From NCBI GenBank assembly GCA_946478985.1, contig CAMLDZ010000098.1, positions 1 through 11,815 on the forward strand: DNA of 11,815 nt. The letters are read 5' to 3'. Origin of the DNA: an uncultured Solimonas sp. GTDB lineage: Bacteria; Pseudomonadota; Gammaproteobacteria; Nevskiales; Nevskiaceae. The notes under the pieces are model-generated. The model was not told the origin of the DNA. It saw only the letters and a program-made list of their open reading frames with translations, and did no database searches. The translations under genes were made by a program, and so were the position numbers. Positions 6,821-11,815 of this stretch are shown one piece after another; position 1 is the first letter of the stretch, and each line of letters begins with the position of its first letter.

Positions 6821-7549
6821 TTACTGTCCTTGTGTCTCGCGCGCGGCGACGGCCTGCGCGATCTCGTCCTGTATGGTCTGCGCCATGGCGCGCGGATCGG
6901 CGGCGTCGCGGATCGGCCGGCCGACGACCAGATAATCGGAGCCGGCGGCGATCGCGGCGGCCGGCGTCATGATGCGCTTCTGGTCGGCCTCGACGCGGTT
7001 CTCGACCGGGCGGATGCCCGGCGTCACGCAAATCAGCTTGGCCGGCGCCTCGCGGCGCAGCCGCTCGACTTCCAGCCCCGACGACACCACGCCATCGCAA
7101 CCGGCTTCAAGCGCACGGCGCGCGCGCGACAGCACCAGATCGGCCACCTCGCACTGAAAGCCGAGGTCGTTGAGATCGCCCTGATCGAGGCTGGTCAGCG
7201 CCGTCACTGCCAGCACCTTCATGCCGTCGGTCTTGGCGCGGGCGGCGGCTTCCATGATCGACTGGTTGCCGTGGATCGTGCACAGGTCGGCGCCGCGCTC
7301 GGAGAGGTTGCGCACCGCGCGCGCGACGGTCTCCGGGATGTCGAAGAACTTGAGGTCGACGAAGACCTTCTTGCCGTCGGCCTTGAGCCCGTCAAGCAGC
7401 TCGAAGAAGCCGGGCGCCATCAGCAGTTCCATGCCGATCTTGTAGAACACGGCGGCATCGCCGATCCGCGCCACCAGCGCGCGGGCTGCATCGGCCGTCG
7501 GCACATCGAGCGCGACGATCAGGCGCTCGCGGGAGGGAATGGCATTCAT
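6821..7549 (-). CDS. pyrF: Orotidine 5'-phosphate decarboxylase
   Basis: This 242-residue enzyme performs the last step of UMP synthesis, decarboxylating OMP. The family core DLKFFDIP (Asp65, Lys67, Asp70) is intact, with Asp15 in IVALDV, Lys37 in FYKIG, and the C-terminal phosphate-binding region around CVTPGIRP and YLVVGRPI. The ATG at 7549 is chosen over an in-frame TTG at 7552. This ATG overlaps the ccdB stop by one base (TGATG), so translation is probably coupled to the toxin gene; only a weak Shine-Dalgarno-like ACGGG lies upstream. hemE follows after 3 bases. An essential biosynthetic gene directly coupled to a toxin-antitoxin module is unusual. Confidence 0.96.
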   Translation of the reverse strand: MNAIPSRERLIVALDVPTADAARALVARIGDAAVFYKIGMELLMAPGFFELLDGLKADGKKVFVDLKFFDIPETVARAVRNLSERGADLCTIHGNQSIMEAAARAKTDGMKVLAVTALTSLDQGDLNDLGFQCEVADLVLSRARRALEAGCDGVVSSGLEVERLRREAPAKLICVTPGIRPVENRVEADQKRIMTPAAAIAAGSDYLVVGRPIRDAADPRAMAQTIQDEIAQAVAARETQGQ

Positions 7550-7857
7550 CAATAACCCGTCAATAAAAAATCCAGCGCAGCGAGTATTTCGCCTCGGTGC
7601 ACGGACAGATCGCCAACCGGCAAGCCCAGCACACCCAGCGGCAAGGCTCCGATCTCACCCGGCGACATCACGTAACTGTCTTGCCCTACAGGCAGCAGCG
7701 GGTTGAGACGGGTGGCCGTCGATCCGAAATATCCAAGCTCCACCAGCGGCACGACGACGCGCAACTGCGTTGCCACGATGTCCGATTGCACATCGAGCAG
7801 ATATGGGGCCTGCTTACGACTCGCGCGCGGATTGCGGTAGACGTGGAACTGCGCCAT
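7549..7857 (-). CDS. ccdB: CcdB-family toxin
   Basis: This 102-residue protein belongs to the CcdB family, whose plasmid-F member poisons DNA gyrase. Recognisable segments are MAQFHVYRNP at the N-terminus, YLLDVQSDIV (19-28), RVVVPLVE (33-40), LNPLLPVG (51-58) and DLSVHRGEILAALDFLL (83-99). The start at 7857 overlaps the ccdA stop by one base (TGATG), and upstream in-frame codons lie inside ccdA. Its own stop overlaps the pyrF ATG in the same way. The C-terminus is LLTGY, whereas F-plasmid CcdB ends in WGI, residues known to be needed for gyrase poisoning; only the glycine is kept. It may therefore have altered activity, or belong to a chromosomal subgroup with another terminus. Confidence 0.9.
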   Translation of the reverse strand: MAQFHVYRNPRASRKQAPYLLDVQSDIVATQLRVVVPLVELGYFGSTATRLNPLLPVGQDSYVMSPGEIGALPLGVLGLPVGDLSVHRGEILAALDFLLTGY

Positions 7858-8102
7858 CAGAACGGCAGCAGATCGCCATTCAGCGGCCCGTCGCGGGCAA
7901 CGCGCGCGTCGAATGCGGCCAGGGCTTCCCGGTTCTCGTCCAGCCATTGCCTTCCGCGCACTTCGCGCAAGGCCTGTTCGAGCTTCTCTTCGAGAAAGCG
8001 TGACAGATTGACCTGCTCCTTGCGCGCCTCGGCGATCAGGTCTTCACGAATGCTCAGATTGAGGCGGCGGCGCGCTTCAGACGTTTTGCGGGTGAGGGCC
8101 AC
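7857..8102 (-). CDS. ccdA: CcdA-family antitoxin
   Basis: This protein of about 81 residues has an N-terminal ribbon-helix-helix-like DNA-binding part (RRRLNLSIREDLIAEARKEQ, followed by VNLSRFLEEKLEQAL) and a C-terminal toxin-binding tail (QWLDENREALAAFDARVARD, then GPLNGDLLPF), matching CcdA layout. It should neutralise CcdB and repress its own operon. I prefer a GTG start at 8102 because GGAG (8113-8110, minus strand) lies 7 bases upstream. The in-frame ATG at 8126 would add 8 residues but lacks a Shine-Dalgarno and lies inside a palindrome that is probably the operator. The stop overlaps the ccdB start by one base. Confidence 0.87.
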   Translation of the reverse strand: MALTRKTSEARRRLNLSIREDLIAEARKEQVNLSRFLEEKLEQALREVRGRQWLDENREALAAFDARVARDGPLNGDLLPF

Positions 8103-8115
8103 GATGGAACTCCAG

Positions 8116-8142
8116 GCAGTGCGCATAGTTTATGCACATTGC
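8116..8142. promoter_or_regulatory. Palindromic operator/promoter region of ccdAB
   Basis: GCAGTGCGCATA and TATGCACATTGC are 12-base arms around GTT; 10 of 12 positions are complementary, with an unbroken inner GCATA/TATGC. On the minus strand it contains TAAACT (8132-8127), a possible -10 that would place the start of transcription near 8120, just ahead of the GGAG and GTG of ccdA. This fits an operator bound by the CcdA-CcdB complex. No convincing -35 was found. Confidence 0.55.
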
Positions 8143-8211
8143 TCTGCAGCAACCAGCCGCGACAGCGTTGCGACTCGACTTGACGCTGAGGTGTTGCGCG
8201 ATGCCCAGGCC

Positions 8212-9246
8212 TCAGCCGTTGCGGATCCGCGCCAGCAGCGCTTTGGTGAAGGCCTGGGTATCCGCCTTGCCCTTGAGATCGCCGGTGCGTACCTGGTCGA
8301 CGTTGAGGGTGTCGTCGATGGCCTTGCGCAGGCGCGTGGCCTTGTCGCTCTCGTGGACGTGGTCGAGCATCAGCGCTGCCGCCAGCATCAGGGCGATGGG
8401 GTTGGCGATGCCGCGGCCGGCGATATCCGGCGCCGAGCCGTGCACGGCCTCGAAGATCGCCGCATCGGTGCCGATGTTGGCGCCGGGCGCCATGCCCAGG
8501 CCGCCGACCAGGCCGGCGACCAGATCGGAGAGGATGTCGCCGAACAGGTTGGTGGTGACGATGCAGTCGAACTGCCAGGGGTTGAGCACCAGCTTCATCG
8601 CGCAGGCGTCGACGATGACTTCCTGCATCTCGATCCGGCCGGCGTACTTCTGCTTGTGCAGCTTGCGCGCCTCGTCGAGGAAGATGCCGGTCAGCGACTT
8701 CATGATGTTGGCCTTGTGCACGACCGCGATCTTCTTGCGGCCGAGCGCGATGGCGTGCTCGAAGGCGTATTCGAGCAGGCGATGCGAACCCTGCCGCGTA
8801 TTGACGCCGGTGGCGATCGCCACGGCTTCCGGGTCGCCGTCGATGGCGATGTAGTGCTCGTAGCCCATGTACAGGCCTTCGAGGTTCTCGCGATAGACCA
8901 TCAGGTCGATGTTGTCGTAGCGGCCGCCGGGAATCAGCGTGCGCGCCGGCCGCACGTTGGCGTATAGCTTGAACGCCTCGCGCAGGCGCACGTTGGACGA
9001 GCGATAGCCGCCGCCGGATGGCGTCTCCAGCGGCCCCTTGAGCGCCAGCCGCGTGCGGCGGATGCTGTCGAGCACCGCCGGCGGCAGCGGATCGCCGGCC
9101 TCGCGCACGGCGGCCAGGCCGGCCTGGTGCGTCTCCCAGACGAACGGCGCCTGCAGCGCATCGAGGGCGGCGAGCGTGGCCTCGACGATTTCAGGGCCGA
9201 TGCCGTCACCGGGGATCAAGGTTGCGGGAATGGCGGGTGCGCTCAT
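8212..9246 (-). CDS. NAD-dependent isocitrate dehydrogenase, IMDH-like type
   Basis: This is a 344-residue beta-decarboxylating dehydrogenase. Motifs in order are IPGDGIGPEI (11-20), LKGPLETPSGGGYRSSNVRL (69-88, with substrate-contacting Ser84/Asn85), YANVRPART, YRENLEGLYMGYEHY (118-132, catalytic Tyr), HKANIMKSLTG (Lys178), TTNLFGDILSDL (231-242, metal-binding Asp) and HGSAPDIAGRGIANP (269-283). Asp274-Ile275 in the last motif is the pair linked to NAD rather than NADP use; the NADP enzymes of E. coli type have Lys-Tyr there. Isocitrate is favoured over isopropylmalate from SSNVRLREAFKLYANVRP, but homoisocitrate or another 2-hydroxyacid cannot be fully excluded. The ATG at 9246 gives normal length with a weak Shine-Dalgarno. 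It lies downstream of hrpA with an 82-base gap holding a hairpin. Confidence 0.9.
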   Translation of the reverse strand: MSAPAIPATLIPGDGIGPEIVEATLAALDALQAPFVWETHQAGLAAVREAGDPLPPAVLDSIRRTRLALKGPLETPSGGGYRSSNVRLREAFKLYANVRPARTLIPGGRYDNIDLMVYRENLEGLYMGYEHYIAIDGDPEAVAIATGVNTRQGSHRLLEYAFEHAIALGRKKIAVVHKANIMKSLTGIFLDEARKLHKQKYAGRIEMQEVIVDACAMKLVLNPWQFDCIVTTNLFGDILSDLVAGLVGGLGMAPGANIGTDAAIFEAVHGSAPDIAGRGIANPIALMLAAALMLDHVHESDKATRLRKAIDDTLNVDQVRTGDLKGKADTQAFTKALLARIRNG

Positions 9247-9271
9247 GAGGTCATCCGGTTCATATGGTTGA

Positions 9272-9291
9272 GGCAGTCGCTATCGACTGCC
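9272..9291. other. Perfect 8-bp inverted repeat upstream of isocitrate dehydrogenase
   Basis: GGCAGTCG-CTAT-CGACTGCC is a perfect 8-bp stem with a 4-base loop in the 82-base gap between hrpA and the dehydrogenase gene, 25 bases before the latter's start codon. On the minus strand no T-run follows, so it is not a typical intrinsic terminator. It could be an operator, a leader hairpin or an mRNA processing site. Confidence 0.5.
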
Positions 9292-9328
9292 AATATCGCG
9301 GCAAGTTTCGCACCGGCCGGCGACCGCT

Positions 9329-11815
9329 TCATGTAGACCTTGGTGGAGTGTCGAGCAGGGCCTTGAGCGTTTGCGCCGACGGCCGGTTCAGGGCCTTGAG
9401 TTCCTGCGCGAACAAGGCGATCCGCCATTCCTCCAGCAGCCAGCGTGCCGGATGCGAGAGATCCGCCAGCTTTGCCGCGAACGGCGCCACCTGCAGACTC
9501 AGCTCCTCGTCACGCGCCGGCTTGTTGGCCAGCCGTTCCATCCGCACCTGCAGCGCGCGCAGGTACAGCGCGATGCGCGACCACTGCGCGTCGGGAATCT
9601 GCAGCAGGAAATCGCCGGCGAACAGGCTGTCGAGCTGCGCGCGCATGTCGGCCACCGACTTTGGCCAGCGCGCCTCGATGCCCGCCAGCGACTTGCGGAT
9701 GCCGGCAGCGAGGTTGAGCCAGTTGAGCAGCGTGTCGAGCCGTGCGGCGGCGTCGAGGCTGAACGCGGCGCGGCGTTCCAGCGCCTGCTGGAAATCGGCG
9801 CGCGTGCGGATCGGCGCGTCGATCAGCTTGCTGTCCGCGGCGCGCTGCGCCAGCTGTTCGGCGACGCGCTGCGGATCGAGCTGGAACGTCGTCGCCAACA
9901 AGGCCAGCTTGAGCCGCGCGCTCTTGGCCAGATCGCGCATGCGGTCCGGCAGCTTGAGCAGCAGCAGCGCACGGCTGCCGGCGTGATGCGCGGCCTGCGC
10001 GGCCTCGCGCGATTCGAACAGGCGCAGCTTGACGAAGTCCTGGTCGACGCTCAGCGCCGGAAAGCCGCGTGCGCCGCTGGCCAGCGGCACCGACTCCGGC
10101 AGATCGTCGAAATCCCAGTCGGTGAGCTTGTCGCGCGTCCACTGCTTCAGGCCGTCGTCACGGCTCGCCGCCTGATTGAGCGCGCTGCGCGCCTCGCCGC
10201 GGAAGCGGCCGCGCAGCTGGTCCAATGTCTCGCCGGTGCCGAGCACCACGCCCTTGTCGTCCTCCAGCTGCAACCGCGGGCGCAGATGCCGCTCCAGCCT
10301 GGCCGGCTCGAAGTCGCCGGGCTCCAGCCGCACGCCGGTCATCGCCTGCAGCGCACCGCAGATGCTGGCCAGCAGCTCGCCCTGCGGCGGATCGAGCCGC
10401 TGCGCGACCGCCAGCGCGTATTCGCCGGCCGGCGTGCACTGCCGGCGCAGGTGCATCGGCAGCGTGCGGATCAGCGCCTCGATCTTGGCCGCGCGCAGGC
10501 CCGGCACCAGCCAGTCGAACACCTCCGCCGGCAACTGGTGCACCTGCGCCAGCGGCACGTGGAAAGTGACGCCGTCATGCGCCTCGCCCGGCTCATGCGA
10601 GTAGCTCAGGCGCAGCGCCACGCCGCCGACGTCGAGATGATCGGGGAACAGGCTTTCGACGTCCGGATTGGCGCCGGGCCGCAGCGCGTCGGCCTCGGCC
10701 ATCGTCAGCGTCTTCTGCGCCGCCGGCTCGCGGCGCAGCCAGTTCTTCAGGTGCGCGCTGGCGCAGACGTCCGCCGGGATGCGCGCCTCGTAGAACGCCT
10801 GCAGCTGCTCCTCGCTGGCCAGCAGGTCCGGCCGGCGCAGCCGCGCTTCCTTGTCGAGGATGCTGCTGACCAGTTCCAGGTTGGCGTCGAGAAAGGCCGG
10901 CTTGCGCGACAGGTTGCCGCGCACCAGCGCCTCCAGGATGAAGATCTGACGCGCCTCGGCCGGATGCGTGGAGCCGTAGTGGCGCGCCCGCGTCAGCAGC
11001 GCCAGGCCCAGCAAGGACACGTTCTCGGTGGCGGTGACCTCGCCGCGCTCGACATTCCACTGCGGATGCAGCAGCACGCGCTTCACCAGATGCGGCGCGA
11101 CGCGCTCCAGCCAGTCCGGCTCGATCGCCGCGTTGGTGCGCGCGTACAGCTGCGTGGTCTGCGCCAGCTGCGCGCTCATCACCCATTGCGGCTGCTTCTT
11201 GATCAGCGCCGAGCCGGGATGGATGCGGAAGCGGCGGTTGCGCGGCCCCTGGTACTCGGTCTTCTCCGGCAGCTTGTGGCCGATGTGATCGATCAGGCCG
11301 GCGAGCAGGGCCTCGTGAATCGGCACGAACAGCTCGTCGAGCTTCTCGTTGGTCCAGCGCTCGCTCACCGCTTGTCTCCCTCTCCCCGCCTGCGGGGAGA
11401 GGGTTGGGGTGAGGGGCATGCCGTTGGCGTCCGCGCGCTGCCCCTCATCCGCCCTGCGGGCACCTTCTCCCCGCCCGCGGGGAGAAGGATTCGCAGAAGG
11501 ATTCTGGGTCAACAGATCGACCAATTGCCTGTGCACCGCCTCCCATTCCTCCATGCGCAGGAACGAGACGAAGTGGTCGCGGCAGATCTTGCGCAGCTGG
11601 CGGTTGCTGGCGCTGCCGCTCCAGTCGCGCCACTGCTGCCAGAGCTTGAGCAGGGTGAGGAAGTCCGAGCGCGGATGGCGCCACTGCGCGTGCTTCTGCC
11701 GCGCGCTGTCCTGCGCGTCGGACGGAAACTCGTGCGGGTCCTGCACCGACATCGCCGCCGCCAGCACGGTGACGGCGTCCTGCGCCATGCTGCCCTTGCC
11801 GGCCAGCGCGATGCG
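9329..11815 (-). CDS. hrpA: DEAH-box RNA helicase HrpA, C-terminal part (cut by right edge)
   Basis: These are 828 codons of the C-terminal part of HrpA, a large DEAH/RHA-family ATP-dependent RNA helicase; the ATPase core with the DEAH motif lies beyond the window. The fragment opens at the end of the helicase-associated/OB region (AMSVQDPHEFP, then SDFLTLLKLWQQWRD) and continues through the DUF3418-type region. Examples are VHRQLVDLL, IHEALLAGLIDHIG, RFRIHPGSALIKKQPQWVM, LRLSYSHEPGEAHDGVTFHV, FDWLVPGLRAAKIEALI and DDKGVVLGTGETLDQL; these match E. coli HrpA as I recall it. The frame is open to base 11815 with no start inside. Between HRQLVDLL and IHEALL it carries a Gly/Arg/Pro-rich segment encoded by a REP-like inverted repeat pair (11378-11488), absent from typical HrpA. 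The helicase fold should not be interrupted. Confidence 0.95.
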   Translation of the reverse strand, partial: RIALAGKGSMAQDAVTVLAAAMSVQDPHEFPSDAQDSARQKHAQWRHPRSDFLTLLKLWQQWRDWSGSASNRQLRKICRDHFVSFLRMEEWEAVHRQLVDLLTQNPSANPSPRGRGEGARRADEGQRADANGMPLTPTLSPQAGRGRQAVSERWTNEKLDELFVPIHEALLAGLIDHIGHKLPEKTEYQGPRNRRFRIHPGSALIKKQPQWVMSAQLAQTTQLYARTNAAIEPDWLERVAPHLVKRVLLHPQWNVERGEVTATENVSLLGLALLTRARHYGSTHPAEARQIFILEALVRGNLSRKPAFLDANLELVSSILDKEARLRRPDLLASEEQLQAFYEARIPADVCASAHLKNWLRREPAAQKTLTMAEADALRPGANPDVESLFPDHLDVGGVALRLSYSHEPGEAHDGVTFHVPLAQVHQLPAEVFDWLVPGLRAAKIEALIRTLPMHLRRQCTPAGEYALAVAQRLDPPQGELLASICGALQAMTGVRLEPGDFEPARLERHLRPRLQLEDDKGVVLGTGETLDQLRGRFRGEARSALNQAASRDDGLKQWTRDKLTDWDFDDLPESVPLASGARGFPALSVDQDFVKLRLFESREAAQAAHHAGSRALLLLKLPDRMRDLAKSARLKLALLATTFQLDPQRVAEQLAQRAADSKLIDAPIRTRADFQQALERRAAFSLDAAARLDTLLNWLNLAAGIRKSLAGIEARWPKSVADMRAQLDSLFAGDFLLQIPDAQWSRIALYLRALQVRMERLANKPARDEELSLQVAPFAAKLADLSHPARWLLEEWRIALFAQELKALNRPSAQTLKALLDTPPRST
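11378..11416. repeat. REP-like palindromic unit 1 inside hrpA
   Basis: CCCTCTCCCCGC (11378-11389) and GCGGGGAGAGGG (11392-11403) form a perfect 12-bp stem around CT, followed by TTGGGGTGAGGGG. This stem-plus-tail layout is familiar from dispersed, mostly intergenic palindromic repeats in GC-rich proteobacteria; that assignment rests on recall. Read in the hrpA frame it gives PLTPTLSPQAGRG, a peptide commonly seen where such repeats are translated. Confidence 0.8.
11441..11488. repeat. REP-like palindromic unit 2, inverted to unit 1
   Basis: CCCCTCATCC begins the unit and mirrors the GGGGTGAGGGG end of unit 1. A small GCCC-TGC-GGGC hairpin (11451-11461) follows. Then CCTTCTCCCCGC (11463-11474) and GCGGGGAGAAGG (11477-11488) form a perfect 12-bp stem around CC. 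Units 1 and 2 thus face each other across 24 bases (11417-11440). In hrpA they span 111 bases, exactly 37 codons, and keep the frame open. Confidence 0.8.
11483..11504. repeat. Tandem 10-bp direct repeat at the edge of the REP-like insertion
   Basis: AGAAGGATTC occurs at 11483-11492 and again at 11495-11504, separated by GC. On the hrpA strand this encodes a repeated Asn-Pro-Ser (NPSANPS). It abuts unit 2 and could be a small duplication made during or after the insertion. Confidence 0.6.

Noticed and set aside
5447..7555. Open frame of about 700 codons on the plus strand
   Set aside because: It runs antisense to the acyltransferase, hemE and pyrF, which have clear catalytic motifs. Its product is rich in Arg, Gln, His and Ala, typical of antisense translation.
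8185..8216. GCTGAGG/CCTCAGC inverted repeat at the isocitrate dehydrogenase stop, considered as a terminator
   Set aside because: The stem is only 7 bp with an 18-base loop, overlaps the stop codon and has no T-run on the minus strand.
8848..8854. Third TGTAGTG near 8848
   Set aside because: It is a single half-site inside isocitrate dehydrogenase without a matching right arm, so a chance occurrence.
7597..8967. Open frame of about 456 codons on the plus strand
   Set aside because: It is antisense to ccdAB and isocitrate dehydrogenase, crosses their intergenic region and shows no protein family features.

Overview
The window is a GC-rich, gene-dense bacterial chromosome segment. The gene set (hrpA with its long C-terminal DUF3418-type region, an NAD-type isocitrate dehydrogenase, pyrF, hemE and a YihG-like acyltransferase) suggests a gammaproteobacterium, perhaps Xanthomonadales/Nevskiales-like. 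That placement is inference from gene content and base composition; no rRNA or phylogenetic marker analysis was possible. No tRNA, rRNA, CRISPR array, transposase or phage gene was seen. No gene-free stretch exceeds 300 bases; the longest is 3183-3453.

Left part (1-4769, plus strand): a cytoplasmic PAS histidine kinase of the NarX/HisKA_3 type overlaps the gene of its NarL/LuxR-type response regulator. Next come a lipoprotein with one c-type heme motif (Tll0287-like/DUF3365), a single-domain globin, an intrinsic terminator, and an outer-membrane beta-barrel gene with its own terminator. The main finding is that the same perfect palindrome, TGTAGTG-N4-CACTACA, lies upstream of both the lipoprotein-globin unit and the barrel gene. 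In both places it sits at the same distance from a similar downstream sequence, with 25 of 47 aligned bases identical without gaps. This looks like an operator, most simply for the adjacent response regulator. Together the genes form a candidate heme/gas- or redox-responsive regulon whose signal is unknown.

Middle (4777-8142, minus strand): a compact run, read right to left, of ccdA, ccdB, pyrF, hemE and a PlsC-family acyltransferase. ccdA/ccdB and ccdB/pyrF both join through TGATG stop-start overlaps, and pyrF/hemE are 3 bases apart. A toxin-antitoxin module therefore appears translationally coupled to essential pyrimidine and heme biosynthesis genes. A 27-bp imperfect palindrome at the ccdA start is a likely autoregulatory operator.

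Right (8212-11815, minus strand): an NAD-dependent isocitrate dehydrogenase, then the C-terminal 828 codons of hrpA, which runs off the right edge. hrpA carries an in-frame insertion made of two inverted REP-like palindromic units (11378-11488). It is translated as a low-complexity linker, comparable in principle to Rickettsia palindromic elements inside genes.
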